A stretch of 64,000 nucleotides of DNA from Hyphomicrobiales bacterium (lineage in GTDB: Bacteria; Pseudomonadota; Alphaproteobacteria; Rhizobiales; Rhizobiaceae): NCBI GenBank assembly GCA_900470155.1, contig UBZT01000004.1:186001-250000 (forward strand), given 5' to 3'. The number at the start of each line of letters is the position of its first letter. The first letter of the stretch is position 1. The position numbers and the translations under genes are program-made. Positions 1 to 8,210 of this stretch are shown in pieces. The notes below the pieces were generated by a model. The model was not told where the DNA came from, made no database searches, and saw only the letters and a list, made by a program, of their open reading frames with translations.

Positions 1-57
1 GGCATCCATCGCCGTGCCGTTCTGCGCCTGAAGCATCATGTCGAACAGTGGCAGCAT
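1..57 (-). CDS. DUF937 family protein, N-terminal fragment
   Basis: Only the first 19 codons lie in the window; the gene continues leftward past base 1. The ATG is at 57-55 on the minus strand and the peptide begins MLPLFDMMLQAQNG. This start is typical of rhizobial DUF937 proteins, small proteins of unknown function with a helical repeat. No function can be assigned from the fragment. It is transcribed in the same direction as gshA, which ends about 135 bp upstream. Confidence 0.55.
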   Translation of the reverse strand, partial: MLPLFDMMLQAQNGTAMDA

Positions 58-118
58 GGACGTTTTCTCCCCGGTTACATGCAGATCATCGCTGGCACTA
101 TAACCGGAAAAAACACTG

Positions 119-145
119 CGCAAACCGGTTTTTACCGGTGTTGCG
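119..145. other. Inverted repeat between gshA and the DUF937 gene
   Basis: The arms CGCAAACCGGT (119-129) and ACCGGTGTTGCG (134-145) pair over 11 positions with one bulged base and a TTTT spacer. The repeat lies 60-90 bp upstream of the DUF937 start. It could be an operator for that gene or a second hairpin behind gshA. The sequence alone does not decide. Confidence 0.35.
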
Positions 146-161
146 AAAGCGCCAGTGTGTT

Positions 162-189
162 GCAAAGAGCGGGGCCGTCGCAGCCCCGC
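162..189 (-). terminator. Probable terminator of gshA
   Basis: Just behind the gshA stop codon there is a 7-bp GC stem, GCGGGGC (169-175) with GCCCCGC (183-189), and a 7-nt loop. Read on the minus strand it is followed by TCTTTG. The U-tract is poor, so this is a moderate call. Confidence 0.45.
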
Positions 190-191
190 GA

Positions 192-1565
192 TCAATACTG
201 GTATTCTTCGAAAGCCGGATCGATCCGACCACCCCAACGACCATGATAGAGCGACAGCATGTCGTCGGCCAGCGTCGTGCCCTTGGCGAGCACTTCGTCC
301 AGCGGGCCGAGGAACACGCTCTCGTCCTGGCCTTCGCCATTGAGACGTGCACGGGCCTTCAGGCCCTGCCGTGACAAATCGACAACGTCGCGCGCCACAT
401 GCATCAGCGGGCGGCCGGCAATTGAAGCCTTCAGGCCCTGCGCCGGAACGGTGTCGCGCATGTGGATCACGTCGTCGACGGTCCAGTCGGCAGTCAGTTC
501 GTCGGCGGCGGCAAGGGCTGCGTCATCGTAGAGCAGGCCGACCCAGAAGGCCGGAAGCGCGCAGATCCGCCGCCATGGACCACCATCGGCGCCACGCATT
601 TCCAGGAAGCGCTTGAGGCGGACATCCGGAAACAGCGTCGAAAGGTGGTTGGTCCAGTCGCCGAGTGTCGGCTCCCATTCGGCCACCTCGCCCTTCAGCG
701 CACCGTCCATGAACTGACGGAAGGTGACATGGGTGCAATCGTGATAACGCCCGTCGCGCACGATGAAATACATCGGCGCCTCGATAGCCCAGCGCACATA
801 GTCCCCGAAACAGAAATCCTTGGAGAAGGTGAAGGGCAAAACACCGGCGCGCTGATTGTCGGTGTCGCGCCAGATATCGCCGCGCCAGGAGACCAGCCCG
901 TTCGGCTTGCCTTCGGTGAACGGCGAGGAGGCGAACAGCGCGGTGGCCAGCGACTGCAGCTTCATTGACACGCGCATCTTCTGGCGCATGTCGGCCTCCG
1001 ACGAAAAGTCGAGGTTCACCTGGATCGTGCAGGTCCGGTACATCATGTCGAGACCCTTGCTGCCGACCTTCGGCATGTAGCGGGTCATGATGTCGTAGCG
1101 CTGCTTCGGCATGCGCGGCGTTTCGGCCAGCGTCCATTTCGGGCTGCCGCCAAGGCCGAGGAAACGGATGCCCATCGGTTCCGCGACGTCGCGCAGAACG
1201 GCCAGGTGATGGTTCGATTCCTTGCAGGTCTGGTGCAGCGTTTCCACCGGCGCACCGGAAAGCTCGAACTGGCCGCCGGGCTCGATCGAGATTGCGCCCA
1301 TGCCCGACTGTTCGCCAAGGCCGATGATATTGTCACCGTCCATGATCGGATCCCAGCCAAGCTTTGCCTGCATGCCCTTCAGGAGCGCTGCAATGCTCGC
1401 GTCGCCAAAATACGGCACGGGGCTGTTGTCGGCGCGGAAGAAGGCGAATTTTTCGTGCTCTGTGCCGATCCGGAACGCCTCTTTCGGCTTGGAGCCGGCG
1501 GCCATATAGGCGGCCATGTCCTCAATGGAGCCGAGGGGTGTATCGTCGGTCGTGTCACGAGCCAT
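192..1565 (-). CDS. gshA: Glutamate--cysteine ligase
   Basis: This 457-residue protein belongs to the GCS2-type glutamate-cysteine ligases shared by alphaproteobacteria and plants, not the E. coli GshA family. It catalyses the first, ATP-dependent step of glutathione synthesis in the cytoplasm, making gamma-glutamylcysteine. Family landmarks include RIGTEHEKF at residues 32-40 and SIEPGGQFELSG at 93-104, which belong to the glutamate/ATP site. The length matches the family. The ATG at 1565 begins MARDTTDDTP. It lies downstream of rsmE in the same direction with a gap of about 150 bp, and a hairpin follows the stop. gshB is not in the window. Confidence 0.93.
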   Translation of the reverse strand: MARDTTDDTPLGSIEDMAAYMAAGSKPKEAFRIGTEHEKFAFFRADNSPVPYFGDASIAALLKGMQAKLGWDPIMDGDNIIGLGEQSGMGAISIEPGGQFELSGAPVETLHQTCKESNHHLAVLRDVAEPMGIRFLGLGGSPKWTLAETPRMPKQRYDIMTRYMPKVGSKGLDMMYRTCTIQVNLDFSSEADMRQKMRVSMKLQSLATALFASSPFTEGKPNGLVSWRGDIWRDTDNQRAGVLPFTFSKDFCFGDYVRWAIEAPMYFIVRDGRYHDCTHVTFRQFMDGALKGEVAEWEPTLGDWTNHLSTLFPDVRLKRFLEMRGADGGPWRRICALPAFWVGLLYDDAALAAADELTADWTVDDVIHMRDTVPAQGLKASIAGRPLMHVARDVVDLSRQGLKARARLNGEGQDESVFLGPLDEVLAKGTTLADDMLSLYHGRWGGRIDPAFEEYQY

Positions 1566-1718
1566 GAAGGTAACCTTGTTGGGCTTTGTCGCAGGGCGCG
1601 TAGGCCCATGGGGACAGGTGATTGGACCGGAAATTTGTTGTGTGCAAGTGAAAAACTCTCAAGGCCTGCTCAAAAAAGAGAAACGCCGTACTCTTGAAAT
1701 TGACGTTTGCGAAACCGC

Positions 1719-2456
1719 CTACCGCCAGTCCCCGATTGCCGCCTGCACCACGGCCATGGCCGCGACGGCCGCCGTATCGGCGCGCAGGATCCGCGGCCCG
1801 AGCGGGATGGCGGTGACGAAGGGCAGGGCGCGCAGCAGCTCGCGTTCCTCGTCCGAGAATCCGCCCTCCGGACCGACCAGCAAAGCCAATGAGCGTTCGG
1901 TGATGGCCTGGAGCGCCGGCAGCGGGTTCTGCGTACTGGCATCCTCGTCGCAATAGATGATCCGTCGTTCCGAAGGCCAGCGCTCCAGCATGTCCTTCAG
2001 CTTCACCGGCGGGGCGACGGTCGGGATGGCGAGGATGCCGCATTGCTCGGCCGCTTCCGTGGCATTTGCCTGCAGCCGCTCGATATTGCCGATCTTGCCC
2101 TGCACATGCTGGGTGATCACCGGCTGCAGGGTGCCGGCACCCATCTCGACGGCCTTCTGGATCAGGTAATCCATCCGGCCGACCTTCAGCGGTGCAAACA
2201 GGAAGTGCAGGTCGCAATCGGCCGGCTGTGGTCGCGTCTCTTCGACAGGCGTCAGCAGGATGCGCTTGCGGGTCGGAAAGCTGACCCTTGCCCGCCACTC
2301 GCCCTCGCGGCCATTGAAGACCAGCACGTCTGCGCCTTCTTCGAGGCGCAGCACATTGGCGAGGTAGTTGAACTGCTCGGGCGTCGCCTCGAAGCCAGTG
2401 CCAGCCGAAAGTGCGGCGTTTACATGCAGTCTCTGCATCCGATAGTTGGCGCGCAT
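1719..2456 (-). CDS. rsmE: 16S rRNA (uracil1498-N3)-methyltransferase RsmE
   Basis: This 245-residue protein is a full-length member of the RsmE SPOUT methyltransferase family, which methylates N3 of U1498 in the decoding region of 16S rRNA using S-adenosylmethionine. The N-terminal PUA-like part starts at MQRLHV. The C-terminal trefoil knot carries LLVGPEGGF (192-200) and [11 protein letters not shown] (219-229), the SAM-binding loops. GAGGG precedes the ATG at 2456 by six bases. The upstream phosphate transporter ends only 9 bp before it, so the two genes are probably co-transcribed. Confidence 0.93.
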   Translation of the reverse strand: MRANYRMQRLHVNAALSAGTGFEATPEQFNYLANVLRLEEGADVLVFNGREGEWRARVSFPTRKRILLTPVEETRPQPADCDLHFLFAPLKVGRMDYLIQKAVEMGAGTLQPVITQHVQGKIGNIERLQANATEAAEQCGILAIPTVAPPVKLKDMLERWPSERRIIYCDEDASTQNPLPALQAITERSLALLVGPEGGFSDEERELLRALPFVTAIPLGPRILRADTAAVAAMAVVQAAIGDWR

Positions 2457-2465
2457 GAAAAACCC

Positions 2466-4007
2466 TCAGATATGTCCAAACATCAGCGAAATGGCACCGT
2501 AGAGAAGGGCAGCCAGACCCGCAGAGCAAGGCACGGTCACGCTCCAAGCGGCGATCATGGTGATGAAATGCGAACGGCGAACCAGACGGCGGCGACCGAC
2601 TTCATCGGGATCGCGTTCCGCCACCAGTTCATCGTCCGCGTCCCATTTGCCGAATTTCTCCCGGAGATACTGGATGCGGCGTTTCGAGTTGCGGATATAC
2701 CATTCGCGGTAGAGGCCGACACCGAAGACCGCACCAATGGCGATATGGGTCGAGCTAACCGGCAAGCCGAGCGACGAGGCCAGAATGACGGTAACGGCGG
2801 CCGAAAGCGCCACGCAATACGCCCGCATCGGGTTGAGCTTGGTGATCTGCGTGCCGACGAGACGGATAAGACGTGGGCCATAGAGCAGCAGGCCAACGGC
2901 AATGCCGAGGGCGCCGATCAGGGTGACCCAGGTCGGGGTTGCCATGCGTGCCATGGCCGTATCCTCGCCAATCGCCTGGAAGATCGCCACCACCGGACCG
3001 ATCGCATTGGCAACGTCATTGGCGCCGTGGGCAAACGACAGCAGGGCGGCGGATATCACCAGGGGCAGGCGAAACAGCTTGCGCAGCGACTGATTGCGGT
3101 TTTCCAGGCCTTCGGCTTGGCTGCGGATCCATGGAATGGCGACGAGCCAGCATCCAAGGCCGACGAATACCCCAGCGATCAGCGCATCAAAGCGCCGCAG
3201 TTCAAACACCTGGCCGATGCCCTTGATGGTCAGGTAGACGGTAAATGCCCCGGCCATCAGGCCCACCAGCACAGGCACCCAGCGTCGGGCAGCGCCGATC
3301 TTGTCCATGCGGTAGAGAATGAATTCCTTGATGAAGGCGAGAAAGAGCGCCGCGAGCCCGCCGCCGAGAAGCGGCGAGATGATCCAGCTGGCGGTGACAC
3401 CGGCCAGCGACGACCAGTTCACGGCATCCATTCCGGCAGCGGCAATGCCGGCGCCCATGACGGCGCCCACGATCGAATGCGTGGTCGACACGGGCGCATT
3501 CAACCATGTCGACAGATTGATCCAAAGTGCGGCCGCAAGCAGGGCGACGAGCATGGCGGTCGCGAAGGATTGCGGATTGCCGACGGATTCCGGCGCCAGA
3601 ATGCCGCGCGAAATCGTCATGACCACGTCGTCGCCGGCGATCATCGCGCCGGCAATTTCAAAGACGGCTGCCATCGCAAGTGCGGCGCCGATGGAAATCG
3701 CCCGTGCACCCACGGCCGCGCCGACATTGTTAGTCACGTCATTGGCGCCGATATTCATCGCCATATAGCCGCCGAGAACAGCCGCCGCGACCATGATCAC
3801 CGCACCGGGCCGATCGCTGACATAAATTCCGGCAAGCGCCATGACCAGAACCAGAAAGACAAGGCCGATACCGAAGGGCATCACCCGTCGCAAAAGATGC
3901 TGGGCGGCCTCTTCGGCGTAGGTGATGTTGTCGAGGTCCTTGTCCAGGGTCGGTTTGGACAGTTTGGACTGCGCTCTGGGTGGCGGTTTCAGGTCAGGCT
4001 TGGCCAT
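2466..4007 (-). CDS. Inorganic phosphate transporter, Pit family
   Basis: This 513-residue polytopic membrane protein takes up phosphate as a metal-phosphate complex at low affinity, driven by protons or sodium. The two inverted halves each carry the family signature, GANDVTNNVGAAVGA near the N-terminus and GANDVANAIGPVVAI in the second half. A hydrophilic N-terminal extension of about 50 residues precedes the first membrane segment. The ATG at 4007 was chosen because GAAGGAAAG lies 5-6 bases upstream; an in-frame ATG 66 bp earlier lacks this. A large hydrophilic loop separates the halves. rsmE follows 9 bp downstream. Confidence 0.9.
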   Translation of the reverse strand: MAKPDLKPPPRAQSKLSKPTLDKDLDNITYAEEAAQHLLRRVMPFGIGLVFLVLVMALAGIYVSDRPGAVIMVAAAVLGGYMAMNIGANDVTNNVGAAVGARAISIGAALAMAAVFEIAGAMIAGDDVVMTISRGILAPESVGNPQSFATAMLVALLAAALWINLSTWLNAPVSTTHSIVGAVMGAGIAAAGMDAVNWSSLAGVTASWIISPLLGGGLAALFLAFIKEFILYRMDKIGAARRWVPVLVGLMAGAFTVYLTIKGIGQVFELRRFDALIAGVFVGLGCWLVAIPWIRSQAEGLENRNQSLRKLFRLPLVISAALLSFAHGANDVANAIGPVVAIFQAIGEDTAMARMATPTWVTLIGALGIAVGLLLYGPRLIRLVGTQITKLNPMRAYCVALSAAVTVILASSLGLPVSSTHIAIGAVFGVGLYREWYIRNSKRRIQYLREKFGKWDADDELVAERDPDEVGRRRLVRRSHFITMIAAWSVTVPCSAGLAALLYGAISLMFGHI

Positions 4008-4184
4008 ATTTTGCTTTCCTTCGGACGGAACGACCCGATGTCTTGCCATCCGAGGCATGGGGATCAGATGCATTCCTGCGTCGCGGCAAAACCGACGACG
4101 CGGGCATGCATTTCATCTCCTTGCGTAAGCGCAAAAAGCCAGAGGTTCAACACGGAGATGGATGTTGTTCCGGTCTATTCGACC

Positions 4185-4676
4185 CTATTCGGCGGCATTG
4201 GCCCGGCTGCGCGCAGCGCCACGGTTGATCATGTCCTGTTCGAAGCTATGCAGCAGGATCTTCAGTTCCGGCTCCTGCACCCGGGATGCAGCCTCCTGGC
4301 AATTCACCCATTCCATCCGGCGCATGCCCTTCTCCGGAAAGTCGTCGAGCATGTCCTTGACTTCGAGGGCATGCACCTGCACCCGGCACAGGATCTTCAG
4401 CCCGCCGTCCATGCGCTTGTTGTAGGTAAAGAAGCCGATCGGCTCCTTGCTCGCCTTGCCCTTGACGCCGGCTTCTTCGTAGGCTTCACGCTCGGCCACG
4501 GCATGGGCCTTTTTGCCTTCCATCGGCCAGCCCTTCGGGATCACCCAGCGACCGGTGTCGCGGCTGGTCATCAGAAGAACTTCCAGATCACCGTTTTTTT
4601 TGCGCAGCCGATAGCATATGGCGGCAAACTGCTGGCGCAGCGGCCGCCGGAACATGAGCTTCAGATCTGATGCCAT
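4185..4676 (-). CDS. Nudix hydrolase
   Basis: This is a single-domain Nudix protein of 163 residues, probably hydrolysing a nucleoside diphosphate derivative or diphosphoinositol-like substrate. The Nudix helix reads GWPMEGKKAHAVAEREAYEEAGV-like. The REAYEEAGV half with the metal-binding glutamates is intact, but the glutamate expected seven residues before RE is a lysine, a variant seen in diphosphoinositol-polyphosphate-type family members. The N-terminal part (LKLMFRRPLRQQFAAICYR) is typical of rhizobial homologues. The start is uncertain: the ATG at 4676 has no clear ribosome site, and an in-frame TTG at 4694 is possible. Substrate is unknown. Confidence 0.82.
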   Translation of the reverse strand: MASDLKLMFRRPLRQQFAAICYRLRKKNGDLEVLLMTSRDTGRWVIPKGWPMEGKKAHAVAEREAYEEAGVKGKASKEPIGFFTYNKRMDGGLKILCRVQVHALEVKDMLDDFPEKGMRRMEWVNCQEAASRVQEPELKILLHSFEQDMINRGAARSRANAAE

Positions 4677-4892
4677 ACGGCGCAAAATAGCCAAATACCC
4701 TATACCTTAATTCTCTAATATGACTAAGACACGATACCACGACAACTTGAAGACGTTGCCATCAAAGCATCTGGGAAATACACAGATTCGTTGTGCTAAC
4801 AGCAGCCGTCGATAGGAGGGCATCGTCAAGCGACATGTCGTGGCGCAACTGACTAAGTTTGGTTGTTTAGGCCAATGTTCGGCTTTGCCGGA

Positions 4893-5648
4893 TCAAAGCA
4901 CCTGCCAATGCCGCAAACCTTCGATGACGCCGGCCGCGCATTGACCTTCGGCCTGCACGATACGATGGTTGCCCTTCGCGAGGCTTGCGAGTTCAGCAAG
5001 TGCGTTGCCCGGCATGATACCGCGCACATCCGCCAGCTCGAACATGGCGCGATCGTTGCCGGTGTCTCCGGCCACCACGACCTCGTCCAGCCCGACCTCC
5101 AGCTTTTGGCAGAGCCACGTCAGCGCTTGCCCCTTGTCGGCCAGAACAGGGATCACGTCCAGATCCCGGTTGCTGGAATAGACGACGCGCGCCTCGTGGC
5201 CGGATTTTCGCAGCATCGCCTCCAGACCGTGCAGCATCTCCGGTGTGGCATCGTGCAGGAACCAGCTGGATTTCAGCCCATGCTGGAACTGTTCCGGCTG
5301 GCGGCTCAGGTGTTCGAGCTGATGCAGCAATGCATCGATCCGCTGATTGTCGAAACCCCGTCCGAGCGCCTGCGCATATAGGCTAGAGAGGCCTTCGTCA
5401 TGCGCTGCGTGCAGCATCGTGCCCACACCGCCGATGATGAAGTCTGCGGTCGGCAGTCCCTCTTCGGCGGTGAATTCCAGAATGTCCCCGACCAGGCGTC
5501 CGCTGTTATAGACGAGCAGCGGACGGGTCTGCGGGTCGAGCGCGTCCCACAGCTTGGCAAATTCAAGCGTCGACCGGCAATCACCCGCAAGCGTGCCGTC
5601 GAGATCGGATGAAAAAAGCCGGATCGGTTTCAATCGCCGTCGTTCCAT
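4893..5648 (-). CDS. mfppA: Mannosylfructose-phosphate phosphatase
   Basis: This 251-residue HAD-superfamily phosphatase resembles cyanobacterial/plant sucrose-phosphate phosphatase. It matches the Agrobacterium MfppA enzyme from memory in layout and in phrases such as QHGLKSSWFLHD, GDTGNDRAMFEL and the final GVIEGLRHW. It removes phosphate from mannosylfructose 6-phosphate to give the osmoprotectant mannosylfructose. The catalytic motif SSDLDGT and the magnesium motif GDTGND are present. The ATG at 5648 lies inside the end of mfpsA (19 bp overlap), so the two are translationally linked. An upstream in-frame TTG at 5660 is less likely. Confidence 0.88.
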   Translation of the reverse strand: MERRRLKPIRLFSSDLDGTLAGDCRSTLEFAKLWDALDPQTRPLLVYNSGRLVGDILEFTAEEGLPTADFIIGGVGTMLHAAHDEGLSSLYAQALGRGFDNQRIDALLHQLEHLSRQPEQFQHGLKSSWFLHDATPEMLHGLEAMLRKSGHEARVVYSSNRDLDVIPVLADKGQALTWLCQKLEVGLDEVVVAGDTGNDRAMFELADVRGIMPGNALAELASLAKGNHRIVQAEGQCAAGVIEGLRHWQVL

Positions 5649-6967
5649 GGTTCGGCCCAATCACTTTCTTCCAGCGCCTGCGCCACCGGACGGCCCTCGA
5701 CCAGCGCCACGAGCTGTTGTGCGATGCCGGTCCAGGTGAACAGGCTGCGTGCCTTGTGGGCGCCCATGCGAGACAGGCGGTCGTAAAGTCGCGGATGCTT
5801 GAACGGCTTCATCATTGTGATGCCGAGATCCTCCTTGTCGAAAGGATCGGCAAACAGGGCATGGCGCCCGTAGCTCACCGCCCGGAACAGGCCGCCATGC
5901 ACCGTGATCACGGTCGGTGTTCCGCTCGCCATCGCCTCGATCGCGGTCATGCCGAATGGCTCATAGCGGCTCGACAGCACGAACATGTCGGCGGCACGGT
6001 AATAATCCGGCAGATCGTCGTCGGCAATGAAGCCGGAGAAGTCGACGCGGTCTTCGAGGCCGTAATGCGAGACCTTGGCATGCAGCTCGTCGAGGATCTT
6101 CTGCTCCTGCGGGTCGAGGTTTTCGCCACCGAGCGCCAGATAGAGCCGCGCGTCTGGGATACGGCTTGCCATCACGGAAAACCCGTCGATCAGGAGATCG
6201 TAACCCTTGTTCGTTGCCAGCCGACCCAGCGCCAATACAACGGTGCCTTCGAAGCCAAGCCGGTTGCGGATCATCTGCCGCGACGCATTCGAGACGGGGT
6301 AGAAGCGGTTGTCGTCATAGCCCGGCGGGATCATGTGCACCCGGTTGCGGGCGACGCCGTAATCCTGTGTCAGCATGTCGAGCTGGATCGGCGTCGTCGC
6401 CACCACCAACTGGCAGCTGCGATAGACGATCAGCTCGTGTTGAATGCGTTCCTTGAAGTTGAACTCGGTCTCGAACCTGTCGGCCCGCTCCGGATAGTCG
6501 GTCTCCATCTGTCGCTTCTTCCACATGCCGAGCGAATGCGGTGTGTGAATATGCGGAACACCCAAGGCCTCCGAAAGTCGCTGGCCCGCGACACCTGCAT
6601 CCCAGTAGTGGCTGTTGATGAAAAGATAGGAGAGCCCTTCGCGCTTGATGTAGCGCAGTGCCTTCTCGTTCCATTCGGTCAGATGACGATGAAGATATTC
6701 CTTGGCAATGAAATCGCGGCCGCCGCAGGGGATGCGCACCACGCGCACATTGTCGTCGACAATGTCGATTTCCGGCTGATCCTCGAAGCGCCGGGTATAG
6801 ATGTCCACCTGGTGGCCGAGTTGCGCCAGCTTCTTGGCCAGCTCGAGAACATAGACAACCTGTCCGCCGGTATCGGCCGCGCCAAGCGGCGGGTGAGCGG
6901 CTACATAGCCATGCGTGGAAACCAGCGCGATACGCGGCGTCTCCTGCGGGTCGATAGGTTTTGTCAT
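5630..6967 (-). CDS. mfpsA: Mannosylfructose-phosphate synthase (GT4 family)
   Basis: This 445-residue GT-B glycosyltransferase is related to sucrose-phosphate synthase. It transfers mannose from GDP-mannose to fructose 6-phosphate. The call rests on close similarity to Agrobacterium MfpsA: STHGYVAAHPPLGAADTGGQ at the N-terminus, HTPHSLGMWKKRQMETDYPE in the middle, and the C-terminus WAEPWNDGD. GAADTGGQ lies at 29-36, and the family-4 catalytic pair E336-x7-E344 is in EPFGMTAIE. The ATG at 6967 follows GTGGGGA. The phosphatase gene overlaps its 3' end, giving a two-gene operon. An AT-rich 220-bp leader upstream probably holds the promoter. Confidence 0.92.
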   Translation of the reverse strand: MTKPIDPQETPRIALVSTHGYVAAHPPLGAADTGGQVVYVLELAKKLAQLGHQVDIYTRRFEDQPEIDIVDDNVRVVRIPCGGRDFIAKEYLHRHLTEWNEKALRYIKREGLSYLFINSHYWDAGVAGQRLSEALGVPHIHTPHSLGMWKKRQMETDYPERADRFETEFNFKERIQHELIVYRSCQLVVATTPIQLDMLTQDYGVARNRVHMIPPGYDDNRFYPVSNASRQMIRNRLGFEGTVVLALGRLATNKGYDLLIDGFSVMASRIPDARLYLALGGENLDPQEQKILDELHAKVSHYGLEDRVDFSGFIADDDLPDYYRAADMFVLSSRYEPFGMTAIEAMASGTPTVITVHGGLFRAVSYGRHALFADPFDKEDLGITMMKPFKHPRLYDRLSRMGAHKARSLFTWTGIAQQLVALVEGRPVAQALEESDWAEPWNDGD

Positions 6968-7189
6968 GGTCCCCACTCAGAAAAATGTGTTCGTATGAAG
7001 CGCATTGACAACGCGCATGATACGTCAAAGTTCCAAGTTGTGAGATTAAAATTTCAATAAATTGGATTTGCGATGTTCTTTTGCCAGCTAAGTCGCTGAA
7101 AAAAGCAACAAAAAACTCAGGCCTTCTTGTTCCCTGCTCACGGCAATGCGTTTGCACGCGAACCCGATGCCGTCATGCGAGGGCATGGA

Positions 7190-8029
7190 TTACGGTTTGT
7201 CCGGTTTGGGCTGCAGCCCGGGGCGCGGGCTGCGTGCGGACGGTGCATGGCCGTCGCGGCGGATCATGCGCAGCTTGGAAACCCGGTTCCACTCGTCTGA
7301 TCTTGCCGTTTCTGCGGCCGCCTGCATGACGAAGTCGATATGCGCCTGCGCCGCCTGCTTGGCCATCACCGCATCGCCGGCGAGAATGGCGTCTTGGATT
7401 GCCACATGCTGATCGAGCAGCTTTTCGCGGGCATTCGCAAGCGAGAAAACCGCTCGGCGATTGAAGAGAATGCCTTCCGACAGCAACCGGTAGCAGGCGC
7501 GCATGGTGTGCAGGAGGATGACATTATGCGCCGCCTCGCCGATTGCATTGTGGAACTCGACATCCGCCGCAAGTTCGTCTTCCGGCAGGCCGGCTTCATG
7601 CGCCTGGCGCATGTCGTCGATGATCCGCGACAGCAGTGCTTTGTCGGCCTCGGTTGCCCGTCTTGCGGCCAATTCTGCCGTCAGCCCTTCCAGTTCGCGC
7701 CGGTATTCCAGATAGTCGCGGGTCGCGCGCGCATGCCGGGAGATCAGGTCGGTGATCGGCTGCGAAAACACCTGGCCGATGATATCGGCGACAAATGTAC
7801 CGCCGCCGTGGTGACTGACCAGCAGGCCGCGCGCCTCCAGCTCCTTCAGCGCCTCGCGCAGGATCGGCCGGGAGACGTCGAGCGATTGCGCAAGGTCGCG
7901 CTCGCCGGGCAGCCTGTCGCCGTCGCGCAGCACGCCGTCGAGGATCAGCAATTCCAACTGGTGCACCACTTCGTCGGCTGTTCGGCTATGGCTGACGCCC
8001 GCAAAAAGCCCATCTTCACCATCGCTCAT
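7190..8029 (-). CDS. FadR-subfamily GntR transcriptional regulator
   Basis: This 279-residue protein has an N-terminal GntR winged helix-turn-helix (about residues 18-85, with DVSRPILREALKELEARGLL) and a C-terminal FCD all-helical ligand domain (about 105-235), as in LldR, PdhR and GlcC. The proline-rich tail (SARSPRPGLQPKPDKP) is extra. Such regulators usually sense small organic acids or sugar acids. GGGAGAGG lies three bases before the ATG at 8029, which decides the start. It precedes mfpsA in the same direction with a 222-bp gap, so control of the mannosylfructose genes is possible, but the glycolate operon 4 kb away is an alternative target. Confidence 0.85.
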   Translation of the reverse strand: MSDGEDGLFAGVSHSRTADEVVHQLELLILDGVLRDGDRLPGERDLAQSLDVSRPILREALKELEARGLLVSHHGGGTFVADIIGQVFSQPITDLISRHARATRDYLEYRRELEGLTAELAARRATEADKALLSRIIDDMRQAHEAGLPEDELAADVEFHNAIGEAAHNVILLHTMRACYRLLSEGILFNRRAVFSLANAREKLLDQHVAIQDAILAGDAVMAKQAAQAHIDFVMQAAAETARSDEWNRVSKLRMIRRDGHAPSARSPRPGLQPKPDKP

Positions 8030-8070
8030 CGACCTCTCCCTTTGAGCGAGCTTTACCAAGTGTCGGTGCA

Positions 8071-8090
8071 AATGGTCAAATTAATGGTCC
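8071..8090. promoter_or_regulatory. Direct repeats upstream of the GntR regulator gene
   Basis: AATGGTC occurs at 8071-8077 and again at 8083-8089, a 12-bp phase, in the short region between the leftward GntR gene and the rightward DUF3422 gene. TGGTC/GACCA half-sites are typical of FadR-type regulators, so autoregulation is plausible. The two copies are direct, not inverted, which is unusual for this family. Confidence 0.4.
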
Positions 8091-8210
8091 ACTTGCGCCG
8101 TGGCGAAAACGCGACACCTGTTCAACTCTTGCACCGCCTGTGACGATTGTTCCTTGGCCCCGGCTCCTTCTCGCTGCTACGTCAGGAGGGACGCAAGCGG
8201 AGACGGACAC

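Noticed and set aside
2043..4670. 875-codon open frame on the plus strand
   Set aside because: It runs antisense through rsmE, the Pit transporter and the Nudix gene. It has no recognisable domain and arises from high-GC codon bias.
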